This document shows positions 35,396 through 48,003 of a stretch of DNA of 64,000 bases, piece by piece. The stretch lies in the NCBI GenBank assembly GCA_029532415.1, contig JAQOTA010000062.1, positions 744,001 to 808,000 of the forward strand, written 5' to 3'. This DNA comes from Marasmius tenuissimus. Taxonomy: Eukaryota; Basidiomycota; Agaricomycetes; Agaricales; Marasmiaceae. Every line of letters begins with the position of its first letter. Position 1 is the first letter of the stretch. A program made the position numbers and the translations under genes. Under the pieces are notes generated by a model. The model was given only the letters and a program-made list of their open reading frames with translations. It was not told the origin of the DNA and did no database searches.

Positions 35396-38300
35396 TCACC
35401 AAACACCCTTCAACGACCTCTCAAGCGACCCCTCACTCTCCGCCTCCACAACCCTCGACGTCTCCTTCATCCCAACCCCAACATCCTCAAGCCCCCTCAA
35501 AACAACCTTCCTCACACTCTCATGTCCCGGCCCCGCAACCCCCCTCAACCCTTTATCAACTCTCCCATCCAAAATCGCCAACGCAGCAAGTGCGACCGGC
35601 AACCCAACAGTCCTAGCCATCGCAGAATACTTCTCGTCTCCATACGCAACCAACGAAGACGTATGGATCTCTTCCTTCCCCCCAGGTGCGGTCGTGATAA
35701 CCTCATGCGACATAACAACCGCATCTCGTTCGTCAGGTGCGTAACGGAGTTTATACGATAACAGGAGGGTGAACAGGTCGAGTGGTGTAGCGGGGTTGTT
35801 GGGGAGTGGGGGTAACCCACCGCCTAGGAGGAGACTTTTGGTTGATTTGATGACGCCGCTTCCGGTTGCTTCGCTTAACATCCAAGTAAGAGCTTCCATG
35901 TTCTTGTCGTTGTCGCCGGTTCGGGACAAAGCTCCGATGTCGGTTTGTTCGGCTGAAGGGTGGAGTTGACGTCGGATTCGTTGGGCTTGAGGAACGAGAT
36001 CAGACCATGAACGGAGGTCTTGAATCGTGCCGTTGATTTCGAGGAGACCGAGAGTTTTGAAAAAGTCCAAGAGGTCTGAGAATCCTTTGTACCTGCGGGA
36101 GAGACCAAACCCATCGTAAGGACAACGAAAAGATTGAGGTGAAAAAGTCCACGCACCGAAGCGTCCCCCTCAAAAGCGTTCTAAGATCTCCAACCGGTCC
36201 CAAATTATACGTCTCCGCATACGGGAAACTATCCCTATTCGGTAAACCCTCCAAGGAATCGCTAAACGGACCCGACCCAATCGAAACTTGCTCGAAATAC
36301 GACTTCAAAAGACGATCTCCCGGTACTTCAAAGTCCTAGGTAACCCCCCAAGCATCAAACACATAAGCTCCCAGACAGATACGCGGAACGCACCTTGCCC
36401 CTCAACTTGGCCCTAGCAGCATTCAACGAAGCAGTCAACACTCCCCTCGGGCTCCAACTAAACTTGTACTTGAGCGGTCCCATATCTTGGACATCGGGAG
36501 CGGGGAGCCCTCCACAGAACGAGATGAAGGAGAGGACCTTCTTGTTTTGCGCTTGTTGAGATTCGATGAGGTTGATGGCGGAGAGATGGTCGATGCCTGG
36601 GTCTAAGCCGATTTCGTTGAGGAGTAAGACGTTGGAGGCGTGTGCGCTGGATGTAGGTGTGTGTGAGTGTGACGGGGAGGATAGAGGGTGGACGAAGGGC
36701 AGACTTACCGATCGTGGAGAGCCTTCATCTGTGGGGAGATATACGAAGCTGTGACTAGGTGCTTCTTGTGTTTGATGCATATTTCTGCGATTGACGGGTG
36801 AAAGGGAACAGGAAGAAGACTGTTGTTTCGAGCGTCAGAAGTCGAGTGGAGACGAAAAAGGGAGCTAACATACCTGATAACGACCTCAACCTGAGAATCA
36901 TTTATCAACTCCGACACAGCAACCCAATCAGACATATCGACAATCTTGTAAACCACACTATCATCCGTCTGATCCTGACCGAGCTGTTGCCTCAAAGCTT
37001 CGACTTGTCCCTGGTCATTGGTAGCTAGAACAACAAAGGTTCAGTAAGAGTCCCTCATTAGACGTCGATACACCTTACCGATAACCAACTCCAACCCTCC
37101 CTCACTCCTCGCACGCTGCCGTATCAAATCCACAGCAGGCCCCGCCACCATCCCACTCCCAAGCATCACAATCTTCCTCGGAGTCCCCACACGCGTTCTC
37201 GCCACAGAACCACCCCTCTTCTCAGCCCTCGCCTTCTCAACCCCCTTCCACAACCAACTCTGCGCTTCTGCAAGCTTTCCCCCCTGCGCAATAGTCGCCC
37301 GTTGCAACGACTTTTCAATCCCCTCATCCCCCTTCATGTCACCTTTATACCTCGAAATAACACCCCCCAAATACTCCTTCAACGCACCCGAAAACCCCTT
37401 CGACGCGTCCATAGGAACACTAGCCGGTAAGATATCCACAGCCATAACCTGTACCTCCGGTAGATCCTCTCTCCCCTCCGGGCGAATTTTGTAGAACGGC
37501 TCTGTGAGCGTTGACCCGTGCGTGTTGAACTCGATCCCGCCTTCGATATCGCAGCTTATATCGCCGACGTTGGTCCCTCTGAAGAAGGTTCCGCCGGGGA
37601 GGGATTTGGCGGATACGAGGGATTCGATGAGTTGGGTATTGGAGAGGAGGCGGGGGTAGCCTGGGGACCAGCCGGTGCCGTTGAGGAGGAGGGTTAGGTA
37701 GGGGGCGATCTAGAGGAGTTGGGAGTGGGGGTTAGGTAGGGCGAACAGGGGAATAGGAAGGGAACGTACCTTTCCACCGAAGGAAGAGGCGTATTCTTCT
37801 GGATGAGAGTAGTAGTCTTCCTTTGAGTATGGAGCGGAGGAGCCTTTCCGATAGAAGTAATCTTCGGGTTTCGCGTGGACGACGTATATCTTCTTCAACG
37901 ACGTGTCTGTGAATGGGGAATGTTGGTAGGTAACTCTGCCGTTCAAGTATGGAAGCGTGCTTACTGGGATCAGTTACCAGTCGGTGGAGGTCTCCGGGTT
38001 GTATGTATTCTAACGGTAACTCTTGTAACATTGAAATGCAACCCTCGGCAACATTACCAGTTCTAATAAAAAACGCGTCAGAGTGGATTTTGACACGGGG
38101 GGGAATAGAGATAACGAACCCAGTCAAACCAATAACGAACGGACCGAGAGCCTTGGGAGTGCCGTCAGTTGCTATTTGTTCGCCGATTTTGCGTAATGCA
38201 GCTCTAGATGCCTCGAGCGAGGGAAGGGTATGTGGTCTCGGGGTATACTAGGGGAGGGAGAATGAGCCCAGCCACGAACGTGTGACAGTTAACCCAGAAA

Positions 38301-39143
38301 CGTACCAGGAAAGGAGACGCAACTCCGTGTTCGAGATGATGATGAGCCATCGAGGAGAGGGATTCAAGCACTCCCGCGACTAATTTCAACTCCGAGTGAG
38401 CATAGATAACGCCGTTTCCGACACCGAGAATAACTCACCTCCTGCGTACCAGCCAAAGGCGACCGTCCGCTTGCCGTCTGATTCATTGGTCAGGAGTTCA
38501 TAGTCGATGAGAGTGGGAAGAGAATGCTCGTTGGATTTGGATGGTGTCTTCAGGAATGCGGATAACAAGGGCATGTTGTACACTTGACCCTTTGCGGTGT
38601 GAGAGAACATCATGTATGTCCTTGCATGTTGGGTATTAGAAGGCGAGAGTGGTAGTGGATCAAGCAGTAAGGTTTCCAAGGGCGGCTCTTTAATCCCCAT
38701 GATTATATGAGCATCTTTCAGATTGGGTCGGATTGTTGCACCGGCCTGGATAGAGCGAGTGATTCAGTAAAAGTTCTCAATGGAATGTGAGGAGAAAATA
38801 AGATGGGATTGGATAGCATGAAGATATTATTGTACACGGCGTGGTACCAGATGAGGAACGGAACGCTTTCATGATGACCCTCCATTCGTTAGGACTTGTC
38901 TGCTCGGAGAGAACGGCGAGCTGTTCTCGGCGAAGATGTTGACTGAATACACACCTTTCTATACTCTTCATCCTTGAATATCCTCCTCTCGCAAGTCTCG
39001 ACGTGTACTTGAACGTCTCTGTCCTTCACCAACTCGTATACTGAATCTGGAGTTACTGGAGTTCGCCTTTCCCATATACGCGCGGGGTCTTCTCGACGAA
39101 TACCGATCGTTAACGGCCGGAGACGAGGTAAAGAGCGCTTCAT
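35396..39143 (-). CDS. Bifunctional lysine-ketoglutarate reductase / saccharopine dehydrogenase
   Basis: Multi-exon gene encoding a fused enzyme. The N-terminal part (39143 to about 37700) is the LKR domain: [20 protein letters not shown], then [17 protein letters not shown] and [15 protein letters not shown], the nucleotide-binding turn. The C-terminal part is the SDH domain: [18 protein letters not shown] (Rossmann Gly motif), [35 protein letters not shown] and [16 protein letters not shown]. The order and composition match the AASS/LKR-SDH enzyme that degrades lysine via saccharopine in plants and animals. The fungal biosynthetic LYS1 and LYS9 are normally separate. Introns near 36300-36800 and 38100-38400 are short but in frame. 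The protein is probably mitochondrial in animals; no presequence is obvious here. Expected to run in the catabolic direction, but this is inference. Confidence 0.85.
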
Positions 39144-39766
39144 GTCGAGGAGGAGTGATGGACGTGCTGGGCGGGTTCAAAGTCGTGTCGGTCGTTATAT
39201 AGGCAGTGAAGGGAGAGGTAAGATCGAGATCCGACTCCAGGATCCGAACCGAGAATTTGGGGGGCATTGTCACAGACAATATATGTCTCCCCATTTAGGG
39301 GGACCGGAGGATTCACCTCCATCAAATATAGATAACCTCCTCCAGATAGCTGAACGGTGAAAGCAGGTGAACTGTTGCTGGCATGAAAGAGTATACTCAG
39401 AGCAGGTTTCATGAGATACTCACCATCCCATGCCGTCCTGTCGAATGCACTGCAATCGCCTGAGGTTCAATGCATGACGTCTATCATATGAGTATCAACG
39501 TAACCTCATGGCGGGGAAAGAGCGTTGAAATGTACGCATGAGCCGGATTCGACGGTTTTTCGAAAGCGCAGAATAGTTGAAAGATGGAGTCCAAGAGTCA
39601 AGGTGAGGACAGTCAGAAATAGAACGTAGATGGTGGTGTGGTCAATGTCAAAAAAAGACCATTGCAACGAGAAAAATATCCCGAGTGCTCACCTGACCGA
39701 CCTCACGAAAACGATTACGAGCAAAGAACGAGAATTGCATGTGGTACAGCAAGCGTACGTATGTGC
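39144..39766. other. Intergenic spacer
   Basis: Contains the start region of the LKR/SDH gene and the 3' end of the next gene. A CAGGTGA / TCACCTG pair near 39300-39370 is unremarkable; no gene. Confidence 0.4.
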
Positions 39767-41672
39767 TTACAAGTCGACGGGATCAACAAACTTCTTGAGA
39801 AAACATTCAAGATTCGTAGTCGACTCTTGCCCACCACCCCAACTTTCATGAACCGCAAGTGCAAGGCTCTCTGCATTCCTCCTCACCACCCGACCCTCAT
39901 CTCCCTTCATCTTCACTAAGAGATCCCCGACTTCCTCTCGAACCGCTTCAGCCGTGAAACTCTGCTCACGCATACGCATAGGCGGCCCACTCTCCTCCTC
40001 ACGGACCGAAAGTAGCTCAAACCCGGCTTCGTATTTCAAGCTTATCATCGCGGCGTTATATGGCTGGTCCGTATGGAATGACCAAAATATACTACCGATC
40101 GAGAATCGAGATTTCAGTCCAAACTCAAATGCATACTGGACACGGCACTACACTCACCAAGGCACCTTATGCACGAACGATTCTTGAATACTATTCCACC
40201 CTCCGTGGCTGATGAACCAACCTGTGGCCGGATGGGACAAGATAGCCTCTTGATCTGCCCATCCAATCTCAAGACCGATCCCGCTCTCACGTATCTTGAT
40301 CTTTTGTTCCTCCGGGACGTGCGACATCTTCGATGGGCGGGCTAGGATGAAGGGTACACCGTGGTCGATGAGTTCATCTATCACCACCCATAATTTGTCG
40401 GGAAGAGTCTGCCAAGGGACACTACCGAATGCAATCTGGCGGCAAGTTTCAAGTCAGCTGATGGAACGAGAGCTAGGAAGAACGACGACGAGAATACCAA
40501 CATAAACGACAGACTGCTCCCTACAGCGCTCGTACATCCTATCCAGAAACTCCACCTCCTCACCACTTCTCTTATCTTGTCCTGGGCCAGGGGGAAGCGA
40601 TAACGGACCAACAGTATACCAAGTCTTCCCTATCAAGTCGTACCACTGTCGCGCCGCTTTGATAGCTTCTGGCTCATACGCAGAACACGATACATTCAGT
40701 ACCCCGTCCGTGATAAGCAAAACCCTCTGCGCTTCTTTCCAAATCGCACGAGCGATATCCGCAGGAACGGTGGTCTAATGTCGATGATAATGTGAGCAAG
40801 TATCACCATACGAGACCTATCCACACCTTCTGAGGAGTCCACTCATGCTCATACATCGGCGGAGCTCCAGGAATCATGGCCTGAGTGGAAACCTGCATTT
40901 TCAAAAGTACCGTCAACAGTTCTCTTCCGGGTGAACGTTACGGTCAATAATCCTCACCTCCTCTAAATCACTAGCGCGTCCACCAAACTCAGGTGGTCCA
41001 TTATGTCTAAGAATCGACCCTGCCGGACTCGTGCGCCACAAGAATATAGGAATTCGCGCACCACCCTGGGCCTGGGCCTGTATGGCATCTACAGCGTAAC
41101 CGGCAAACGACTGGGGGGGGGAAGGGAGTGGTGAGCTTTGACCTGACTCGGAGGGGGGGGAGAGAAACTGCTTACATCGATAACTGCAACACAAGGAGGA
41201 CTTATGCCTTCGTACCGATACGTCGTATTCGTCGACACACAAGTAAGATCTTCCGAGCGAAGAAGCGCCTTGAAAGCGTTGGGAAATTCGATGAGAGGTT
41301 GGGAGATGTCGTCTCTGGTGCTGTTAGCAATGTCGATTATGCTGTTCAGAAGAATCTACATTCAATCTGGGCTTTTGGGGAATGGATGTCACGTTACCGT
41401 ACCGAATCCGCGATAGAGAACCAAGTTGACTCTGGACTTTGGATAGCTCCTTTACGATTTTGTGATACATGATGCTGGTTGTGAGGATCGTGATGAGGGC
41501 GTTGGTTCGGGCTTGTACGACGTTCACGGCTAGAGCTACGAGTGGTTTGTTGTGGCCTGAAAAAAACAAGTGCATGGAGATCAACCAATGCTCGGGAGAG
41601 ATTCAGAACTCGGAACTCACCCCAGTGATCTCGAGCATGTAAAAGAACATGCCTCAGCTCAGAGTTCTCCAT
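39767..41672 (-). CDS. UDP-glycosyltransferase (GT1 family)
   Basis: Transfers sugar from a UDP-sugar to a lipophilic acceptor. The donor-binding C-terminal half is clear: [19 protein letters not shown], then [14 protein letters not shown] and [12 protein letters not shown], the UGT signature (a PSPG-like box). Upstream are [16 protein letters not shown], and the N-terminal exon [11 protein letters not shown], followed by [19 protein letters not shown], which holds the catalytic His of GT1 enzymes (H in 'ARDHWGHNKP', part of the acceptor site). About seven introns. The donor after QSV looks non-consensus (GTTTAT, near 40513), so that join should be checked. Ends FVDPVDL at 39767. The acceptor is unknown. 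Confidence 0.85.
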
Positions 41673-42310
41673 CGGAGTTCTGAGAGTCGCTTTTTAGATT
41701 TTCGGGCTCATCCAACCACCCCACTTTATATCCCACTTTTCATGGTTGTGTCATGCATGCTAACGTGTGGCTTTTTCTCCGGAAACGCGGTTGTGACCCA
41801 ATTTGGGTGGAGGGTGTCAGCGATGAATCGAGACGTCCGGTGATGCGTTTTTGAGATATGAATAGTGCATAATGGCTGGTATACAGTGATAAGAGAACGC
41901 GTTATGGGTTTGGGCCGACGTACCGTTGCTGAATTAGAACCCTATCAGGTGCCCTTCTCTTGTAGCGTCAATCAGTCGACACAGTTTTTCGCATATTTAG
42001 AGTAGGATCTGAGAGTTAAGGCGCGTTGGATCAGACAGGTTTGAATAGGGCATGGTGGCGGTGGTGGTGGTGGCCAGTTGGTAGTATGGTACTGTCTCAA
42101 GCGCTGGTGCTCATTGCCACGGCATGATAGACGCCCAAAGGACAAAGACACAGTACGACGCGTCGTGCAGCTCTTCCATCAGCAGGTGAAAAGAAACCAG
42201 TGGTTATGATAAATCAAGAGCATACGGGAATGCAGACTCCTTCCCATTCGCCTCCGGACAGTCTGAAAAACCAATCGAGTTCGAGGTTGTGTGTTATGGT
42301 TGTGTTTTTT

Positions 42311-42959
42311 TGTATTACGTGTTTGTGATTAGGGCGTATTTACACTGTTTCAAACAAATTTCCACGCTTTCAAAGAGGCATTTTGAGATTAAATTTTGTC
42401 GCTCTTTGAAACCAAATTTCAGGTAAAAATCATCTGTGGAGCGATTTTTCGGCTGGTTTGCCATACAATCTCGCCTAGTTTGAAACCAAAAATGACCTAA
42501 AAATTGGGTGGGGCCCGTTCTCCACCTAACCTGACATTTTTACTTTGGAATGCTTTGAAAGAGTACAAATACGCCCTATTACGATACTTTACTGGTTTTT
42601 CTTAGACTGTCCTACGGCGACTGGCATAAAATACAAGCGCCGTTTGGGCATTGTTTGGCAGCCTCATTAGCGCCCTAAGCCCTGCGTCAACACAACCACT
42701 GTTTCAGCCTGCACTGCACATCGTTTGCAAGCACATTTGACCTTAGAGAGATTATTTTTGAGACATAGAGTCATTATGTTTGATTCTATCACCATTTCAT
42801 AGATTCTTGCCAAGGAATTCCTGCACTTGTTGCCAGTGGGAATTGCCGGCGCCAATGAATTGCCAAACAATGCCCAAACGGCGCTTGTATTTTATGCCAG
42901 TCGCCGTAGGACAGTTAAGAAAAACCAGCAAAGTATAGTAAGCATAAATACGTAATACA
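42311..42959. mobile_element. MITE with about 105-bp terminal inverted repeats
   Basis: The ends read TGTATTACG on the left and CGTAATACA on the right. The inner part of each arm (42605-42660 and 42861-42917) is almost perfectly inverted: CTGTCCTACGGCGACTGG continues to GGGCATTGTTTGGCA in both. A short unique centre (about 42668-42855) contains no transposase frame. It is non-autonomous. With the inserted element at 42331-42577 removed, the left arm aligns base for base with the right. Confidence 0.8.
42331..42577. mobile_element. Smaller MITE nested in the left arm of the larger one
   Basis: About 247 bases bounded by AGGGCGTATTT and AAATACGCCCT, with imperfect TIRs of about 24 bases (AGGGCGTATTTACACTGTTTCAAA against AGGGCGTATTTGTACTCTTTCAAA). 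ATT flanks both ends (42328-42330, 42578-42580), a 3-bp target-site duplication. Several TTTGAAACCAAA-type motifs lie inside. Removing the element plus one ATT restores the host element's arm. Confidence 0.75.
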
Positions 42960-43157
42960 TAAAACCCTCATTCTAGCTACCACCTACCACCTACCACTCG
43001 AATTTGAACCGCGGCTGGTTTCTCAACTGTCCGAAGGTGAATGGGAAGGAGTCTGACGGGAATGTAAATACAAGTTTCAAAAAACCAAGTAAACCATCAT
43101 CATCATCGTCATACGGTATCCGGTTCATCCAAGCCAACCGTCCCCTCCCCACAAAAC
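42960..43157. other. Spacer after the MITE pair
   Basis: Low-complexity stretches (CACCTACCACCTACCA, CATCATCATC) precede the 3' end of the next gene. No gene. Confidence 0.4.
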
Positions 43158-44755
43158 TCAAACCTGCGGGACACCGCTCATATAAGCTTGCCTATGTGGT
43201 TCTGGCTGCTGCAACGGCGGCGTAGAGAACCTATTAGGTGCAAGAGTGCTACCAGTATGATCATACGAGACCATCGGCATCGCGGCCTGGTGCTGATATG
43301 GGTTCATCATTGGAGCAGCCACCCCTGGGGATGTCACCGCAAAGTTCCTATCCGGACTAACTGAAAAGGCTTGATGTTGCTGTTGCTGTTGTTGCGGGAA
43401 AGCAGTCGTAGAGTATGCATTGGGGGTGGCGGGCTGGCTCGACATCATCGAGGTTTGGTCTGGAGTGTAGGGCTGTTGGTAACCGGGCTGCTGGTAACCT
43501 AATGTTTGGGGAGTTTGCGGGTAGGTCGAAGGATCGTTCGGGTTCTGTGAAAATGGTCCATCATTAGTATCCCGAGGTAGATCGTGGATCTTTGATAACT
43601 CACATAAACCTTCTCATTACGCGACGTAGGAGACCCGGGAGGTACAGCTGCATAAGCCCCCATCGTATTCGCGCCTCCAGGACCCATCAGACTAGGACCG
43701 GTATTCTGATACATCTTCGAAGGATCACCCCATCTGCGCCTGCTTTGACGACGGCAAATCCAGTAGATGACCCCTGCTCCGATAGCCCATAGGATGTAGA
43801 CCACCGCGACGACAACACCAGCGATGATCCCTGCCTTCTTGGCCTCCTTTTCAACTTCGTCGTCGAAGCTGGAACTGCTTCCTCCACCACCACTTCGTAG
43901 AGTACCAGTAGGTCTGAATGTACCCGAAGTACGCGAGGAAGTCGGACCTCTCCCTATACTCTCGGGGCCTAAAGCGGTTGTTCGTTCAGTATTCGACTCG
44001 ACTATAGAACGAAAGGGAAGGATTGAGCTGACCGTTGTCTGCCCGAAGTCTGTTGAGATCAACAGTCTGATTGGTCCTGTCAAGGGGCAAGTACGCGTAG
44101 TTGGGAACGTTGATTCCCATGGGGATCGTTTCAGGGAACCTACAGTATTGATATGAACCAGATCAGCGTAACTGGATACGGGAACAAGGAAAATTGGGAT
44201 CACGTACGTGGTGGATGGTGATGTACAGTTCCCTGACCACCGGTCAAATCTGTTAGAAGAGGATACGTTCATCAGTGCCAGATCGAATACCGCGAACGGT
44301 TCTCACATACTTTTCAGTCAATCCGCCTTGACATAGCCCACAGACGCTCAACAAGGTGTAGTAAACGGTGTTACAGACACAGGGTGTGACTGAGAGAGAG
44401 TCGACCCCCGAGTAGTAGTAACCCTCTGGAAGCGGTCGGATGGTCCAATCTTCGAGCATTGAAAAGTTGTGAGTTCCACTGTCAACGAGACGAATCAGAG
44501 ACGACGTACCAGAACATACACGGGCAAGGGATTCGCCAATCTCGCAAGGAGACTGGCGCATTGAATTGAATGACTGCAAAGGGATCGTCGTAATCAGTGA
44601 GAATTGCACGACTTCGTTCAAGTGGATTCGACCCTGACCCATGCGAACGACGAGTTTGTGCACGTCGCGTGAATTTGGGCCCCTGCGAGGGAGCTCTGCA
44701 GAATCAATGGAACCCAGAGCAGGAGGGAAGCCTTGAAAAGTCTCGCAACTGGCAT
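43158..44755 (-). CDS. Single-pass plasma-membrane protein with cysteine-rich ectodomain
   Basis: Start at 44755 gives MPVARLFKASLLLWVPLILQ and SSLAGAQIHA, a signal peptide. The ectodomain carries conserved cysteine motifs typical of basidiomycete membrane proteins: QSPCEIGESLARVCSG, then PCVCNTVYYTLLSVCGLCQGG, then WSGNCTSPST. After a Ser/Gly-rich linker comes the single membrane helix (GIIAGVVVAVVYILWAIGAG) with a basic stop-transfer CRRQSRRRWG. The cytosolic tail has Gln runs and proline motifs. The last exon ends SGVPQV at 43158. Several introns around 44200-44580. Function unknown; it may be a sensor or adhesion-like surface protein. Confidence 0.82.
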
Positions 44756-45283
44756 GTCGGGGTGACAAGCGAAAGAAAGGGGGGGTAAGAGGAAGGGTTC
44801 AGGAATATTTAGCGCGCCACAGGCCTTTTATGAAGTTCTAACACGGGTTTGACGTGAACAGCTTCGACTGCCGTTGCGGAATCACAGAAGCATGATGTTG
44901 GAACGTTTCTTGTTCCTCATTGCAGGTCTCATAAAGCCCCTGAAAATTGAGAATGGTTGTGTGCGACAGGGGCCCTTCGCCCCAAATTCCCCAGCAACGA
45001 GTTCGTAGCGACTTATAGAGGTACAATGGAAGTCAAGCAGAGCACATCGCCCCAAAGACGGGGGCTTGGCGTGGAGAGTTTTCGTATGTAGGAGGCGGAG
45101 TTCTGTCATCTGTCAAGAATAAATGATCCCATCGTGAAGACAGGGTGCGCTCGAGATTAAGTCAGGCGCTCAGCCGGCGCCGTGCTGGGTCCCCTCGTGT
45201 TCTGCTAATAGTGATACCGATAATATCATTCTACTCGTTACAGCGGTTATAGATATAGCCAAATCATCACATACCTCAGCCAG
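44756..45283. other. Intergenic spacer
   Basis: Promoter of the membrane protein on the left and 3' flank of the rhodanese-like gene on the right. No gene. A GGGGGGG run near 44780 is the only oddity. Confidence 0.4.
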
Positions 45284-46406
45284 TCAATGGCCCGAAACTA
45301 TATCCAATCCGAGCAAGAGCCCATTATTACTGTCCTCAAACGTTATCAACCTTGCACTCTCATCTCCCATACGAACTGGATATCCAGCATCCTTCCACGC
45401 CTTGAAGCCACCCACAATATCCGTCGCATTCCACATACCCAACTCCCGGAGCTGATATGCAGCCAAACTACTCGCTCTCCCATCCCCGTCAAACACAATC
45501 ACCCTCAGGTCATATCTGTCCACAACTTCCAATCGTTCGCCCTTGGGCGCCCTCGGGTCGAACTTCCATTCCAGCTCGTTGCGGTTCACTAGGACAGCAC
45601 CGCTGATCGAACCTTCGAGATACCGCTCCCGCTCATCCCGTATGTCCACAAGGAACGTAGGCGCTTGTACCCCGTCCAGAACGGGATCCCGTAACTCCTC
45701 GAACGCTTTCTGGGGTGTGAGCCGCTGAAGGTGAGCTCGAGCATCACTCAGCATTCTTTCGGCGCTTCTCGATCCAGGTGGGGGTACGAGGGGATCTATC
45801 GGTGCTCTGGCACTTTTCCGAACCGCATCCCATAGCGCTAGCTCATCGTAAGAACTCAAGCCAACTTCGCGGACTTCAAGGAGTGATGCCGTCGGTGTGA
45901 GCACACGGACTTTATCGACTCTTCCGACAAACTTGGATGATATCAGTGCGATGGCGCGTTGGATGTAGTCGTCGTCCGAGGAACAGATAAGGATGAAGTT
46001 ATAGGGAACGTCTGCCGGTGGCAGTCCAGACGTCGCGACTACGAATAGGTAGTCACTATCTTTGGGGCCGGCGAGGGTTGAAATGTGTGAAGCGATAAGA
46101 GTGAGGAAGGCCATATCAGCATCGGATGACTTTTTGTTTGAGAATGTGAAAGATACGCCCGTTTGAACACCTAGACTTGAGCAGCTTCAACTTCGTGACG
46201 AAGGGTTATGAGGGAATTCGGCAAATACCATCGACGACTTGGGCTTTGTTGACCGTTCGCATAGCTATCTCCTGGGCAACTTGCTCTCGAACGGCAGAGA
46301 GAGTTCTGAGTGAGGACGGTTGAGCATCTTCATGAAAATTTGCGGGAACGATAGCCTTGCTGTCATCCACAGAGGAAGATGAGGGTGTCGGAACGAGTGA
46401 GATCAT
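45284..46406 (-). CDS. Rhodanese-like protein lacking the catalytic cysteine
   Basis: Two exons (46406 to about 46230, then about 46173 to 45284) join as QVVDG to VQTGVSFTFSNKK. The first half has no domain I can name. The second half is a rhodanese fold: DARAHLQRLTPQKAFEEL, TFLVDIRDERERYLEG, then VNRNELEWKFDPRAP and DIVGGFKAWKDAGYPV. The active-site loop reads VIVFDGDGRASSLAAYQL. In active relatives the loop is C-x-x-G-x-(S/T)-S, for example CQEGYTSS. Here Asp takes the place of the cysteine while the rest of the loop is kept, so sulfurtransferase activity is not expected. A regulatory or binding role is possible, but not shown. Confidence 0.8.
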
Positions 46407-47810
46407 GAATGTTGGAATTTGAGAAGTCGTCGTGAGAAACGTCTATTCAGTTGGCAACAAAGAGGGCGACGATGCCGTAACGCATGCAAAGTGGCTGCGA
46501 CGTGCGTTCTACAGCATCCTACTACTACGTACTGCCTATGGAAGCCTACTGCTGCACATTTCACGTTCGATAAGCCTGAACAGTACATAGATATGAACTG
46601 AATGCTTCGTATATGGGAGAGATCTCCCGAGAACACCAAGGGGCGTGTATGGGGCCCGGATATCGGAAAACCCTCCATGTTTGATTGTCTACAGGAAATC
46701 TAAACGGAATGATATCGTACAATGACCAAGTGCGTCTCCAATTGCAAATGCACGGCCGATGACATTGTGGCCGGAAAGCGCGTGAAAAAGGCGTGCTTCT
46801 TCGAAGCAGAAATTGCACGCATTTCGTGGTGGTAACGAACAACTACTGGAAGATGCGAAGATCAGAATAGGATGAAAGCGAGGGACCATGGCGATTAGGA
46901 AGCTCACCATTTGCTCGAGCCACTGTTGTATCGCTCTCCAGATCGGAATTGTCGTCACTCTCATACCCATTCGCCTGCCGTCGAGTGCTAGTGGGGTGTT
47001 CAATGAAAATGACTGAGTCCGCGCTGTTTGATTTTCAGCAAACCCCTCTTGTGAAAGATTCCGCGCCTCTAGTACCCGCATTGACCCTCATGCGAGGTAG
47101 TTCTTTCTCTGCATCCGCCCGCAGCTTGATTTAATTAACGAGACTCCGCCACAAGGTCCTAGTGTGCGCGAACGCGAGTATAACGAATGGCGACAAAAGG
47201 GAATAGATTAACAGGTGAGTCTTGAGGCCTGAGGATCTGGGGAATGGATAGAGAGGCTGCTGCGAATCCAGGGTCCTAATCTTCCAGGGAGCCAATCGAC
47301 ACGAAGTAGGGTTTGTGAGCGCCTGGACCGCCACAGTCTTGTTCAGGAAGTTTGGGAACCCCAGTTTGGATATGAAGTCTTCAAGCATGAAGTCTTGGAG
47401 CACGAGACCGTCGAAGCTGGCTGGTGAATTGATTGTGATTGGGAGCGTTATCGATGTATCTCGAAAGGCGCTATTACTTGGTGTCTCGGGAAAAGACGCG
47501 GGCCGTTTTCACAGTATAGAGGAAGCCTCGGGGTCGACGAAATATAGCAAGCTATTGTTCTGTGGATCGGCGGCCGTACATATATCGATACTTTGAGGGA
47601 TTACCGCGGCGACATGAAGAGAGTTAAAGGACTTTCCACTGTAATAGAAGGATCTGTGAATGTTGTTGTGAAATTTGAGCCATTGAAGATCACGGAAACG
47701 TTCATAAGAACGATGTGCGCACCGCGCGAAGACAGATCCTTGTGATTGCTCATTCAGTCTGATAGTACCTCACTTGTGCTCTCTATCGTCCTGAGAAAAT
47801 ATTAGTATAA

Positions 47811-48003
47811 GAACCAGAGGCTGGCGGAGGCAATCCTTAATGACCTTATTACCGAAGAGGATCCCCGAACCGGCGACATCACACATATCGTTTCTGCATT
47901 GAACGTACTGTCCGCCCGCATACAATTTGACTTGACCATGAGGTTGCAGGCTATCGTGGCGGTAGAGAAGAGCCAGTGGGGTGGGGGTTTCTGTCTCAAA
48001 TAA
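47811..48003 (+). other. Orphan coding-like exon
   Basis: After an acceptor-like ATTAG, an open frame without ATG runs to a TAA at 48001-48003. It reads NQRLAEAILNDLITEEDPRT and ITHIVSALNVLSARIQFDL, then VAVEKSQWGGGF. The composition is that of a folded helical protein. No upstream exon could be attached, so it may be a gene relic or the last exon of a gene whose 5' part I did not recognise. Confidence 0.3.
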
